Below, piece after piece: positions 25,484 through 32,732 of a stretch of 32,732 nucleotides of DNA. The stretch lies in contig JAOPWT010000571.1 of assembly GCA_025965555.1 (NCBI GenBank), positions 1 to 32,732 on the forward strand, read 5' to 3'. Each line of letters starts with the position of its first letter. Positions within the stretch are counted from its first letter, which is position 1. The notes below the pieces were generated by a model, which was not told where the DNA came from, ran no database searches, and was given only the letters and a program-made list of their open reading frames with translations. The DNA is from Mycobacterium sp. (GTDB taxonomy: Bacteria > Actinomycetota > Actinomycetes > Mycobacteriales > Mycobacteriaceae). The position numbers and the translations under genes were made by a program.

Positions 25484-26095
25484 GTGAGTGTCGAACGGTA
25501 CCGCCTCCTGTTGTTGCGGCATGGCGAGACCGAATGGTCGAAGAGCGGCAGGCACACCGGACGCACCGATCTCGAACTGACCCCCGAGGGCCGCGAGCAG
25601 GCCACCCTCGCCGGAGACGTCCTCGCCGACCTGCAGTTGCGCGACCCCTTCGTGGTGACCAGCCCACGGCACCGGGCGCTGGTCACCGCGGAACTCGCGG
25701 GCCTGACCGTCGACGAGGTGACGCCGATGTTGGCCGAGTGGGACTACGGCGACTACGAGGGACTGACGACGCAGGAGATCCGCGAGAGGGTTCCGGACTG
25801 GACCGTGTGGAAGTACGGCTGTCCTGGCGGTGAAGACGTCGCCGCGGTCAGCGCACGCGCCGACCGCGCCGTGTACCTGGCGCTGTCGCACATGGAGTCG
25901 CGCGACGTGGTGTTCGTCGGGCACGGCCACTTCTCCCGTTCGGTGATGGCCCGCTGGATGGAGCTGCCGGTCTCGGAGGGGATCCGGGTGTCGATGGCGG
26001 CTGCATCGATCGCAGTCTGCGGGTTCGAACACGGCGTTCGGCAGCTCGCGGCGCTCGGCCTGACCGGGCACCCGAACCCCTGTTTGCCCGCGTGA
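25484..26095 (+). CDS. gpm2: Histidine-phosphatase superfamily enzyme (Rv3214/Gpm2-like acid phosphatase)
   Basis: This 203-residue protein has the phosphoglycerate-mutase-like catalytic motif LLRHGETEWS with the phospho-acceptor His near residue 11. It also has the partner Arg of SPRHRALVTAEL, the EWDYGDYEG segment and a second His in FVGHGHFSR. The M. tuberculosis orthologue behaves as a broad acid phosphatase rather than a mutase. The GTG at 25484 gives the family length. It heads an operon whose next two genes each overlap the previous stop by 4 nt (GTGA). Confidence 0.9.
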   Translation: MSVERYRLLLLRHGETEWSKSGRHTGRTDLELTPEGREQATLAGDVLADLQLRDPFVVTSPRHRALVTAELAGLTVDEVTPMLAEWDYGDYEGLTTQEIRERVPDWTVWKYGCPGGEDVAAVSARADRAVYLALSHMESRDVVFVGHGHFSRSVMARWMELPVSEGIRVSMAAASIAVCGFEHGVRQLAALGLTGHPNPCLPA

Positions 26096-27183
26096 GCGAG
26101 CCGTCCTTCGTCCTGGCCGGTCGCGACGGCGTCGTGGTCGCCGAGGGCGTGGATACCGCGTACCCCGTCCTCGCCGATGCACGAGCAGCACTGGCTTCCG
26201 GTGAGGCCCCGATCATCCTGGGCGCCTTGCCCTTCGACGTGACGCACCCGACGGCACTGATGCGCCCCGGTCACGTTCGCTTCTCCGACACATTGCCCGA
26301 CCGGGCTCCGCGGCACATGCCCGTGGTCCGCATCACCGAGACCGTGCCCGAGCCCGCCGAGCATCGGGCCCGCATCGCCACGGCGCTCTTGCGGCTGCGC
26401 GATCCCGCCTGCGCACTTCACAAGGTGGTGCTCGCACGGGCGCTTCGACTCGCCGCGGACGACGCACTCGACGGTGGCACCATCGTACGTAGACTCGCCG
26501 AAGATGCCTCGGCGACAACATATTTCGTCGATCTCGGGGCGGCAGGTGGCGGGTACGACGGCACCGCGTTGGTCGGCGCCAGCCCCGAGTTGCTGGTGGG
26601 CCGCCGCGGTGAGGTGCTGACCTGCAGGCCGTTCGCGGGGTCGGCGCCGCGGTCGGTCGATCCCCAGGTGGATCTGGCCAACGGCGCCGCACTGGCCGAC
26701 TCCGCGAAGAATCTGCACGAGCATCGACTGGTGGTCGACCAGATGCGGGCGGCGCTGCAACCGCTGTGCGCCGACCTGGACATCGCGTCGACCCCCGAAC
26801 TCAGCAGCACGTCGGCCGTCTGGCATCTGAGCACGCCGATCACCGGCCGCTTGCGCGACTCTTCGACCACCGCATTGGATCTCGCGATCGCACTGCATCC
26901 CACCGCTGCCGTCGGAGGCGTGCCTACCGCAGAGGCCGTCGACCTCATCTCCACCGTCGAGGGTGATCGCGGTTTTTACGCGGGCGCGGTGGGGTGGTGC
27001 GATGCACGCGGCGACGGCACGTGGGTGGTGTCCATCCGGTGCGCCGAGCTGTCCGCCGACCGCCGTACCGCGGTGGCCAGGTCCGGCGGCGGCATCGTCG
27101 CCGAGTCCGACCCCGATGACGAGGTGGCAGAGACGAATACGAAGTTCCGGACCATTCTGACAGCGTTGGGAGTGACCACGTGA
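26092..27183 (+). CDS. entC: Isochorismate synthase (EntC/MenF family)
   Basis: This 363-residue chorismate-utilizing enzyme converts chorismate to isochorismate, a step toward menaquinone (or siderophore) synthesis. Conserved blocks are LHKVVLARAL, VGASPELLVGRRGEVLTCRPFAGSAPR (in two parts around 165-190), KNLHEHRLVVD, HPTAAVGGVP and VEGDRGFYAGAVGW with Mg-binding Glu residues. The salicylate branch of mycobacteria uses a different enzyme (MbtI), so a menaquinone role is more likely; this is inference. The GTG at 26092 overlaps the gpm2 TGA and the 3' end overlaps the GNAT gene, indicating coupled translation. Confidence 0.92.
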   Translation: MSEPSFVLAGRDGVVVAEGVDTAYPVLADARAALASGEAPIILGALPFDVTHPTALMRPGHVRFSDTLPDRAPRHMPVVRITETVPEPAEHRARIATALLRLRDPACALHKVVLARALRLAADDALDGGTIVRRLAEDASATTYFVDLGAAGGGYDGTALVGASPELLVGRRGEVLTCRPFAGSAPRSVDPQVDLANGAALADSAKNLHEHRLVVDQMRAALQPLCADLDIASTPELSSTSAVWHLSTPITGRLRDSSTTALDLAIALHPTAAVGGVPTAEAVDLISTVEGDRGFYAGAVGWCDARGDGTWVVSIRCAELSADRRTAVARSGGGIVAESDPDDEVAETNTKFRTILTALGVTT

Positions 27184-27659
27184 CCGTGAACATCCGCCGA
27201 GCCCGGCCGGGCGACGAGACCGAGTTGGTCGCCATGGTGTGCGAACTGGCCGACTTCGAGCATGCGCTGGACGAGTGCACGGTGACCGAAGATCAACTGC
27301 GCCAAGCACTTTTCGGCGAGCCGGCCACCGTTCAGGCGTACCTGGCGGAGGTCGACGGTCAACCCGCCGCGATGGCGCTGTGGTTCTACAACTTCTCCAC
27401 GTGGGACGGCGTGGCGGGCATCTACCTCGAGGATCTCTTCGTCAGGTCCGCGTTCCGTCGCCACGGGCTGGCCCGGGCGCTTCTGTCGACGCTGGCCCGC
27501 GAATGCGTCCAACGCGGCTTCACCCGGCTCACGTGGGCCGTGCTCGACTGGAACTCGAACGCGATCGCCCTGTACGACTCCGTGGGCGGTCATCCGCAGA
27601 GCGAATGGATCACCTACCGGGTGTCCGGCGACGAGTTGTCCGCGCTCGCCGAATCCTGA
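27180..27659 (+). CDS. GNAT-family N-acetyltransferase (Rv3216-like)
   Basis: This 159-residue acetyltransferase has the GNAT acetyl-CoA loop in YLEDLFVRSAFRRHGLARALL (the RxxGxA-like element). The motif B region LTWAVLDWNSNAIALYDSVGG resembles diamine/spermidine acetyltransferases. The amine substrate is unknown. The start GTG overlaps the entC stop by 4 nt. Its last 46 nt overlap the end of the convergent four-TM gene. Confidence 0.9.
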   Translation: MTVNIRRARPGDETELVAMVCELADFEHALDECTVTEDQLRQALFGEPATVQAYLAEVDGQPAAMALWFYNFSTWDGVAGIYLEDLFVRSAFRRHGLARALLSTLARECVQRGFTRLTWAVLDWNSNAIALYDSVGGHPQSEWITYRVSGDELSALAES

Positions 27660-28033
27660 CCGAGCCACTGCACCGCCGACGGGCTGAACAGCAGCGCCAG
27701 TGCGACGGCGGCGACGACGGCGATCGGCACGCCGTAGGACCACCGGTGGCTCCCGACGGCGATGTACCACGCCACCGGGAGCAGCAGCAGTTGCGCGAAC
27801 ACCGCGATGCCACGACCCCAGCGTCGGCCCGTCCACAACGCCCAACCGGCGGTGATGACCGCCGCGCCCATCACGACGAACCAGGCTGCGGTGCCGTACC
27901 CGCTGATGGACACCTCGTGCGCGCCGCCGATGGCCCGCACGACGAGAACCACGGCCACGACCACCAGGACGACGCCCTCCAGCGTCACCACGGCAGCCGC
28001 CTGACGGACGGTCGACGGCGAGGGCACGATCAC
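27614..28033 (-). CDS. Small four-TM membrane protein (Rv3217c-like)
   Basis: This protein of about 139 residues has four hydrophobic helices: AVVTLEGVVLVVVAVVLVV, AAWFVVMGAAVITAGWALW, FAQLLLLPVAWYIAV and VPIAVVAAVALALLF. A polar tail follows. No known catalytic motif is present and the function is unknown. The GTG at 28033 is preferred; a GTG two codons later is possible. It diverges from the lipid kinase across 51 bp and overlaps the GNAT gene tail to tail. Confidence 0.75.
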   Translation of the reverse strand: MIVPSPSTVRQAAAVVTLEGVVLVVVAVVLVVRAIGGAHEVSISGYGTAAWFVVMGAAVITAGWALWTGRRWGRGIAVFAQLLLLPVAWYIAVGSHRWSYGVPIAVVAAVALALLFSPSAVQWLGQDSASADNSSPDTR

Positions 28034-28070
28034 ACGGTTGAGCGTAGAGCGCGGCCGACAGGCGTGCGGA

Positions 28071-28076
28071 TAGGGT
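28071..28076 (+). promoter_or_regulatory. -10 element for a leaderless lipid kinase transcript
   Basis: TAGGGT (TANNNT) ends 8 nt before the GTG at 28085, again pointing to a leaderless or nearly leaderless mRNA in a short divergent gap. Confidence 0.4.
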
Positions 28077-28084
28077 TGAGCCCC

Positions 28085-29044
28085 GTGCGTGCCGTCCTGA
28101 TCGTCAATCCCAACGCCACGTCGACCACCCCAGCAGGCCGTGACCTGCTCGCGCACGCGCTGGAGAGTCGCGTCAAGCTGACGGTCGCGCACACCGACCA
28201 CCGCGGGCACGCCATCGAGATCGCCAGGGAGGCGACGCACGACGGCATCGACGTGGTGATCGTGCACGGCGGCGACGGCACGGTGAACGAAGTGGTCAAC
28301 GGCATTCTCGGCGACTGCGGACAGCCCCCGCCGAAACGCGGACCGGCGATCTCGGTGGTCCCTGGCGGCTCGGCCAATGTCTTCGCCCGCGCCCTTGGCA
28401 TCAGCCCGGATCCCACCGAGGCCACCAACCAGCTCGTCGATCTCCTCGACGCCTACCGCCGCGGCGTCAAGTGGCGCCGCATCGGCCTGATGGACTGCGG
28501 CGACCGGTGGGGTGTCTTCACGGCGGGCATGGGCGTCGACGGCGACGTGGTCGCCGCCGTCGAGGCGCAACGGGACAAGGGCCGCAAGGTCACCGCGTCG
28601 CGCTACATCCGGGTGGCGACCCGCGAGGTCCTGGCCAGTGCCCGCCGGGAGCCGTCGTTGACGCTGGAACTGCCTGAGCGGGATCCCGTCACCGGCGTGC
28701 ACTTCGCGTTCGTGTCGAACTCGAGTCCGTGGACCTACGCCAACACCCGACCGGTCTGGACGAACCCGTCGACCACCTTCGAGACCGGGCTGGGCGTGTT
28801 CGCCACGACCAGCATGAACATCTGGGCGAATCTGGGCCTGGTCCGCCAGATGCTGGCCGACAAACCCCGTCTCGACGCCAGGCACCTGGTCCGCGACGAC
28901 GACGTGCGGTGGGTCCGAGTGACCGCGGACACACCCGTGGGCTGCCAGATCGATGGAGATTACGTCGGCCAGCGCGAAAGGATGACGTTCACTGCGGTTC
29001 GGGACGCTCTCGGCGTCGTGGCGCCACCAGCAAAAACCCTTTGA
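28085..29044 (+). CDS. Diacylglycerol/sphingolipid-type lipid kinase (Rv3218-like)
   Basis: This 319-residue protein of the DagK/YegS lipid kinase family has IVNPNA (6-11), the nucleotide-binding GGDGT (62-66) and PGGSANVFAR (93-102), followed by a beta-rich domain with QIDGD near the end. It likely phosphorylates a membrane lipid such as diacylglycerol. The start GTG is chosen from the family N-terminus (RAVLIVNPN); the upstream open frame overlapping the GNAT gene is not supported. Confidence 0.9.
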   Translation: MRAVLIVNPNATSTTPAGRDLLAHALESRVKLTVAHTDHRGHAIEIAREATHDGIDVVIVHGGDGTVNEVVNGILGDCGQPPPKRGPAISVVPGGSANVFARALGISPDPTEATNQLVDLLDAYRRGVKWRRIGLMDCGDRWGVFTAGMGVDGDVVAAVEAQRDKGRKVTASRYIRVATREVLASARREPSLTLELPERDPVTGVHFAFVSNSSPWTYANTRPVWTNPSTTFETGLGVFATTSMNIWANLGLVRQMLADKPRLDARHLVRDDDVRWVRVTADTPVGCQIDGDYVGQRERMTFTAVRDALGVVAPPAKTL

Positions 29045-29134
29045 CCTGCGACATCGCCAAAAGTGCAGTAAATTAGGGCGTGAGTGGATTTAGTGTAGTA
29101 CAAACGAGTGAGGGGATCGGTAACCCGGTCCCGC

Positions 29135-29150
29135 AGTGACATTGCCCACG
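29135..29150. promoter_or_regulatory. CRP (Rv3676-type) binding site upstream of whiB1
   Basis: AGTGACATTGCCCACG matches, with two differences, the site AGTGAGATAGCCCACG that I recall as the main CRP site of M. tuberculosis whiB1. It is also close to the consensus TGTGA-N6-TCACA half-sites. It lies 140 nt before the whiB1 start codon. cAMP-CRP control of whiB1 is established in M. tuberculosis. Confidence 0.75.
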
Positions 29151-29237
29151 TGTTAACGCGCCTCTATTGACATCTGTTCAGCCTGTGGAAGCATCGTTTG
29201 CAACAGTGCAGAAACATTTGGTGTGCACGCGTTAACA
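29151..29237 (+). promoter_or_regulatory. whiB1 promoter region bracketed by an inverted 10-mer
   Basis: TTGACA at 29167-29172 is a perfect -35 hexamer; a weak -10 would fall near 29189-29195. The segment is bounded by TGTTAACGCG (29151-29160) and its exact inverse CGCGTTAACA (29228-29237). A further dyad, GGGATCGG/CCGGTCCC, lies at 29114-29133. The 245-bp gap before whiB1 holds no gene. Confidence 0.45.
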
Positions 29238-29289
29238 GCCGAAGAAAAGCTCGTGCGCCTTGCTGCGCACACGAAGAGGAGTTGTAACT

Positions 29290-29544
29290 ATGGATTGGCG
29301 GCACAAGGCGGTCTGTCGTGACGAGGACCCGGAACTGTTCTTCCCGGTGGGAAACAGCGGTCCGGCACTCGCCCAAATCGCTGATGCGAAGATCGTCTGC
29401 AACCGCTGCCCCGTCACCACGGAGTGCCTGAGCTGGGCGTTGGAGTCCGGACAGGACGCCGGCGTGTGGGGCGGCATGAGCGAGGACGAGCGTCGCGCAC
29501 TCAAGCGTCGCAACGCGCGGACCAAGGCTCGCACGGGCGTCTAG
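29290..29544 (+). CDS. whiB1: WhiB1, essential NO-responsive Fe-S regulator
   Basis: This 84-residue Wbl protein has cluster ligands C9, C37, C40 and C46 and the GVWGG turn at 58-62. A basic C-terminus (RRALKRRNARTKAR) follows for DNA binding. Length and cysteine positions equal those of M. tuberculosis WhiB1. Its [4Fe-4S] cluster reacts with nitric oxide, and the protein binds the housekeeping sigma factor and represses its own promoter. GAGGAG lies 8 nt before the ATG. Regulation is indicated by the CRP-like site upstream, and a strong terminator follows. Confidence 0.97.
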   Translation: MDWRHKAVCRDEDPELFFPVGNSGPALAQIADAKIVCNRCPVTTECLSWALESGQDAGVWGGMSEDERRALKRRNARTKARTGV

Positions 29545-29561
29545 CCACCTCGACAAGCGAT

Positions 29562-29597
29562 ATTTACGGCCCCGGCGTTCGCCGGGGCCGTAAATTT
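29562..29597 (+). terminator. Intrinsic terminator after whiB1
   Basis: A perfect 15-bp stem (29562-29576 with 29581-29595) has a GTTC loop and runs into TTTT. It lies 17 nt after the whiB1 stop and may also shield the convergent pdtaS, although the minus-strand side lacks a U-tract. Confidence 0.92.
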
Positions 29598-29635
29598 TGC
29601 GTTATGTGATTTGTTTCATCCGTTTTACGAATTGA

Positions 29636-31135
29636 TTACTGCGCCGAACGGCCGCGCCGACCAATCGGCACCCGCAGAACGACGTCGGTACCGCCCGACG
29701 GAACGGCGTGCATTCCCAACGAACCGTCCAACTCGGCGGCCACCAACGTCCGCACGATCTGCAACCCCAGGCTGTCCGACTTCTCCAAGCTGAACCCCTC
29801 CGGCAGGCCGCGACCGTCGTCGTGCACCACGACGTCGAGCCAGCGGGCGGAGCGCTCGGCCCGAATGGTGACGCTCCCGTTCTCCGATGTCGAGTCGTAG
29901 GCGTGCTCGATTGCGTTCTGGACCAGTTCGGTGATGACCATCACCAGGGCGGTGGCCCGGTCGGCGTCGAGAACGCCCAGATCGCCGACGCGGTTGATCC
30001 GGACGGGACGGCCCACCGACGCGACGTCGTTCATGATCGGGACGATCCGGTCGACGACCTCGTCGAGGTTGACCTCCTCGTCGACCGACATCGACAGCGC
30101 GTCGTGCACCAGGGCGATCGACGAGACACGGCGCACGGACTCGATCAGCGCATCCCGCCCCTCGGCGTTGTTCGTCCGCCGGGCCTGCAGCCGCAGCAGC
30201 GCGGCGACGGTCTGGAGGTTGTTCTTCACCCGGTGGTGGATCTCTCGGATCGTCGCATCCTTGGACAGCAGCGCGCGGTCACGTCGCTTGACCTCGGTCA
30301 CGTCGCGGATCAGTACGGCCGCGCCGGCCGGCTCACCGTTGGCCACCATCGGTAGGGTGCGAAGCAGCACCGCCGCTCCCCCGGCGTCGACCTCCATCCG
30401 CATGCTCGACCCGCCAGCGAGGGAATCGCGCACGTGGTTGGCCAGCTCCTGCGCCTCGAACGGGTCGGAGATCAGCGGCCGGGTGACGGTGACGAGGTTG
30501 TGCCCCTCGAGCTCCGCGTTGAGGCCCATCCGGTGATAGGCCGAGATCGCGTTGGGGCTGGCGAAGCTGACGTCGCCGCCCACGTCGAGCCGGATGAAGC
30601 CGTCACCGACGCGCGGGCTCGAGCGGGACATCGCCAGATCACCCACGTTGGGGAAGGTGCCTTCGGACAGCATGTGCAACAGGTCGGCGGCACAGTCCAG
30701 ATACGCACGCTCCAACGGACTGGCTTTGCGCCGGTCGGCCAATGCGGTCTGGTGCGTCAGCACGGCGACCACCTGGTTGCCGTGTCGGACGGGGACGGCT
30801 TCGACGTTCAGCCACCGGCCCTCTTGCGAAACCTCTTCTCCGGCATCGCTTTCGCGCCCGATGTGACCGGACTGAAAGGCCGCGACCACCACCGGCATGT
30901 CGCTTGCGGTGTTGACCGTGCCGACCGCGTCGGCCAGCAGCACGGTGGGGGCGGTGTTCGGACGGACCTGCGCGACGCACACCAGCGACCCGTCGTCGTG
31001 GTGCACCCACATCAGGTAGTCGGCGAAGGACAGGTCCGCCAGGAGCTGCCATTCCCCCACCACGGCGTGCAGATGATCGACGGCGGCGCCGGGCAGCATG
31101 GTGTGCTCGGCAAGCAGGTCACCGAGGGTAGACAT
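29636..31135 (-). CDS. pdtaS: PdtaS, soluble sensor histidine kinase
   Basis: This 499-residue protein has no TM segment. An N-terminal GAF-like domain (about 15-150) is followed by a PAS domain (about 178-285). A HisKA_2-type dimerization helix with EIHHRVKNNLQT (His300/His301, the latter the probable phospho-acceptor) comes next, and a HATPase_c domain carries ELVQNAIEHAY and DDGRGLP. PdtaS phosphorylates the ANTAR RNA-binding regulator PdtaR, which lies elsewhere in the genome. AGAGG lies 8 nt upstream of the ATG. It follows the biotinyl-carrier gene by 26 nt on the same strand, so the two are likely one operon. Confidence 0.95.
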   Translation of the reverse strand: MSTLGDLLAEHTMLPGAAVDHLHAVVGEWQLLADLSFADYLMWVHHDDGSLVCVAQVRPNTAPTVLLADAVGTVNTASDMPVVVAAFQSGHIGRESDAGEEVSQEGRWLNVEAVPVRHGNQVVAVLTHQTALADRRKASPLERAYLDCAADLLHMLSEGTFPNVGDLAMSRSSPRVGDGFIRLDVGGDVSFASPNAISAYHRMGLNAELEGHNLVTVTRPLISDPFEAQELANHVRDSLAGGSSMRMEVDAGGAAVLLRTLPMVANGEPAGAAVLIRDVTEVKRRDRALLSKDATIREIHHRVKNNLQTVAALLRLQARRTNNAEGRDALIESVRRVSSIALVHDALSMSVDEEVNLDEVVDRIVPIMNDVASVGRPVRINRVGDLGVLDADRATALVMVITELVQNAIEHAYDSTSENGSVTIRAERSARWLDVVVHDDGRGLPEGFSLEKSDSLGLQIVRTLVAAELDGSLGMHAVPSGGTDVVLRVPIGRRGRSAQ

Positions 31136-31161
31136 CCACGTTGCCTCTTGGCGCCAGAGCC

Positions 31162-31377
31162 CTAGCTGATCACGGCGATGAGGTCGCCGGCCTGGATCAC
31201 GTCGCCGACGGCCACGTTGACCGTGGTCACCGTCCCGGCGACTTCGGCAAGCACCGGAATCTCCATCTTCATGGACTCCAGAAGTACGAGGGTCTCCCCT
31301 TCGCCGATCTGATCGCCTTCGCTGACCACGACCTCGAGCACACTGGCCACGATCTCAGCGCGAACGTCCTCGGCCAT
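31162..31377 (-). CDS. Biotinylated single-domain carrier protein (TB7.3-like)
   Basis: This 71-residue protein is a stand-alone biotinyl domain with the target lysine in ESMKMEIPV. It would be biotinylated by BirA and could carry carboxyl groups for an acyl-CoA carboxylase, but no carboxylase subunit is nearby. The ATG at 31377 gives the known family length; a GTG two codons upstream (31383) is the alternative. The 149 bp upstream hold the divergent start region of bL37. Confidence 0.93.
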   Translation of the reverse strand: MAEDVRAEIVASVLEVVVSEGDQIGEGETLVLLESMKMEIPVLAEVAGTVTTVNVAVGDVIQAGDLIAVIS

Positions 31378-31526
31378 CTTCACCCCACTCGTTTCCTAGA
31401 GCCGCCTGTCAGGACTGCACAGCGCGGTGCCTGCGGTGTATATCGAACCACACGGGCGGGATTGGAATGCAGTGGCGCGAGCGTGAGAGGATGACGGGCA
31501 AGCAATTGACTCATTGGAGGACCATC

Positions 31527-31619
31527 ATGGCCAAGCGTGGCCGTAAGAAGCGTGACCGCAAGCACTCGAAGGCCAACCACGGCAAGCGCCCCAACTGCGG
31601 TTCGAAAGCAGTCAGCTAG
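31527..31619 (+). CDS. Ribosomal protein bL37 (actinobacterial small subunit of the 50S)
   Basis: This 30-codon gene encodes MAKRGRKKRDRKHSKANHGK followed by [10 protein letters not shown], half of it Lys/Arg. The first 23 residues match the mycobacterial bL37 peptide found in cryo-EM structures of mycobacterial ribosomes (24 residues in the forms I remember). An ideal GGAGG lies 7-8 nt before the ATG. The C-terminus here is about six residues longer and contains a Cys. The stop codon TAG overlaps the rshA TAG on the opposite strand (CTAG at 31616-31619). It is easily missed in annotation because of its size. Confidence 0.88.
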   Translation: MAKRGRKKRDRKHSKANHGKRPNCGSKAVS

Positions 31620-31927
31620 CCACGGATGATGGTGGTGCGGCTGATTTCGATGCGCAGCCGCGCCCGCAGTGAATCCGGTGCCTTGTCGCCACTGCACTTG
31701 GTGGCGATGAGGCGCTTCACCCGCTCCTCGACCCCGTACTGCCGCAGGCATGTCGGGCATTCTTCGAGGTGATGGCGCAGCTTGTCGCGGGTTTCCGTCG
31801 TGCACTCGCCATCGAGCAGGGTCCACACCTCGGCAATCACCGACGCGCACTCCGGATGATCGGGGTCTACCGGGCCTACCGGCGGACGGAACGTGTGTTC
31901 TTCGGGGCGGGAGAAGTCGTCGCTCAC
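31616..31927 (-). CDS. rshA: RshA, zinc-binding redox-sensing anti-sigma factor of SigH
   Basis: This 103-residue ZAS-family anti-sigma factor has the signature HLEECPTC (H53, C57, C60) plus upstream H24/C27 as possible further ligands. In the reduced state it binds SigH; thiol oxidation of the CxxC pair (and phosphorylation in M. tuberculosis) releases SigH. The GTG at 31927 overlaps the sigH TGA by 4 nt, and GAGGAGG inside sigH serves as its ribosome binding site, so the two are translationally coupled. It converges on bL37 with overlapping stops. Confidence 0.95.
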   Translation of the reverse strand: MSDDFSRPEEHTFRPPVGPVDPDHPECASVIAEVWTLLDGECTTETRDKLRHHLEECPTCLRQYGVEERVKRLIATKCSGDKAPDSLRARLRIEISRTTIIRG

Positions 31928-32658
31928 GAGGACACCTCCTCGGCCTGGTCGAGTTGCTGACCTCGGATGAAGCCACGATCTCGCGCGACGTCGGCCAGTA
32001 GTTCACGGAGCTGCTTGCGTCCGCGGTGCAGGCGGGACATCACCGTCCCGATGGGGGTATCCATGATCTGGGCGATCTCCTTGTAGGGGAAGCCTTCCAC
32101 GTCGGCGTAATACACCGCCATCCGAAATTCCTCGGGCAGCGCCTGCAATGCTGCCTTGATTTCGGTATCTGGCAAGGCCTCCATCGCCTCGACCTCAGCC
32201 GATCGCAGCCCCGTCGACGAATGCTGCGCATTGGCGGCCAGCTGCCAGTCGGTGATCTCCTCCGTCGGATACTCGGCGGGTTGACGCTGCTTCTTGCGGT
32301 AACTGTTGATGTAGGTGTTGGTCAGAATCCGGTACAGCCACGCCTTGAGGTTGGTGCCCGCACGGAACGAGCGGAAACCGGCATAGGCCTTGACCATGGT
32401 CTCCTGCAGGAGATCCTCGGCATCTGCTGGATTGCGAGTCATGCGCAACGCGCCACCGTACAGCTGGTCGAGCAGCGGTATCGCGTCGCGCTCGAACCGC
32501 GCCGTAAGCTCGGCGTCGGTCTCAACTGCAGGTTCTTCGGCCGCGGCGGTTGTTGCCCCGTCGAGATCGGTCATCTGGATCGACACCGTCCCTTCTCTCG
32601 CGGCACCGTCGAACAGAACCGGCAAGTCGACCGGGCGTTCGAGGCAGAGCGTTGGCAC
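31924..32658 (-). CDS. sigH: SigH, ECF sigma factor for thiol-oxidative and heat stress
   Basis: This ECF sigma factor has region 2 ([20 protein letters not shown], then [19 protein letters not shown]) and region 4 ([27 protein letters not shown] and [16 protein letters not shown]). It drives thioredoxin, mycothiol-redox and chaperone genes, and its own operon. The longest form is 244 residues from a GTG at 32658 with a strong AAGGAAGGAG 8 nt upstream. A GTG at 32586 (with AGAAGGG close by) or the ATG at 32574 would give the roughly 216-residue form familiar from M. tuberculosis. Both may be used. The promoter proper was not recognised; no GGAAC/T-GTT pair is visible before the window ends. 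Confidence 0.95.
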   Translation of the reverse strand: MPTLCLERPVDLPVLFDGAAREGTVSIQMTDLDGATTAAAEEPAVETDAELTARFERDAIPLLDQLYGGALRMTRNPADAEDLLQETMVKAYAGFRSFRAGTNLKAWLYRILTNTYINSYRKKQRQPAEYPTEEITDWQLAANAQHSSTGLRSAEVEAMEALPDTEIKAALQALPEEFRMAVYYADVEGFPYKEIAQIMDTPIGTVMSRLHRGRKQLRELLADVARDRGFIRGQQLDQAEEVSS

Positions 32659-32710
32659 CGAGGTGTCTCCTTCCTTCTGAGACTAGTGGTTGACACCGAC
32701 AGGGTCGCCC

Positions 32711-32731
32711 TTCGGAGTGCATCGCTCCGAA
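32711..32731. promoter_or_regulatory. Palindrome upstream of sigH
   Basis: TTCGGAG (32711-32717) and CTCCGAA (32725-32731) form a perfect 7-bp inverted repeat with a 7-nt spacer. It is centred about 63 nt before the sigH GTG. It could be an operator or an RNA hairpin in the leader of a transcript started further upstream. Confidence 0.4.
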
Positions 32732-32732
32732 T

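Noticed and set aside
28689-29142. Small ORFs on both strands at the end of the lipid kinase gene
   Set aside because: They are out-of-frame readings of the kinase or low-complexity sequence without ribosome binding sites.
31380-32006. 208-codon minus-strand ORF spanning the bL37/rshA region
   Set aside because: It lies in another frame of rshA and has no similarity; rshA has a zinc motif and coupled start.

Overview
The window is a high-GC actinobacterial chromosome segment. Its gene order and protein sequences match, from memory, the Mycobacterium tuberculosis block from Rv3196 to Rv3223c (sigH). Markers include two WhiB proteins, mycoredoxin, AdnAB, an MmpS-like protein, PdtaS and SigH/RshA. 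It is a Mycobacterium or Mycolicibacterium core-genome region. No tRNA, rRNA, prophage, insertion sequence, CRISPR array or biosynthetic island was found, and all large ORFs are accounted for.

Layout. 1-2.0 kb: the end of a TOMM cyclodehydratase-like gene (possibly frameshifted at the window edge), then an ABC1-family atypical kinase. 2.0-2.7 kb: whiB7 on the minus strand with a long leader holding an upstream ORF and an intrinsic-terminator-like hairpin. 2.7-7.7 kb: uvrD2, mycoredoxin mrx1, nudC, a K+ channel/RCK protein and a small DoxX-like membrane protein. 7.7-14.1 kb: adnB and adnA, the mycobacterial end-resection helicase-nuclease. 14.1-18.6 kb: a 34-bp tandem repeat, lipV, an alkyltransferase-like protein, a TIGR02569-type protein, moeZ and a DUF3152 protease-like protein. 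18.7-21.5 kb: a TetR regulator, a DUF3107 protein, an MmpS-like membrane protein and a ferritin-like protein. 21.5-25.4 kb: the rhlE DEAD-box helicase with a long leader, a membrane-anchored propeller-like protein and a ParA-like ATPase. 25.5-29.0 kb: a gpm2-entC-GNAT operon, a four-TM protein and a lipid/diacylglycerol kinase. 29.0-32.7 kb: whiB1 with a CRP-like site, the pdtaS sensor kinase, a biotinyl-carrier protein, the tiny ribosomal protein bL37 (30 codons), rshA and sigH.

How the genes fit together. Several gene products respond to redox or antibiotic stress (SigH/RshA, Mrx1, WhiB1, WhiB7, NudC) or act on DNA (AdnAB, UvrD2, ATL). Operons are tight: nudC with the K+ channel, adnA-adnB, gpm2-entC-GNAT and sigH-rshA all overlap by 4 nt. 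Several convergent pairs share bases of their stop codons. The parts that look least routine are the whiB7 leader, a short dispersed repeat that also forms coding sequence, a perfect 30-bp in-frame duplication in the ParA-like gene, an extended sigH start, and a bL37 gene that runs into rshA's stop codon.
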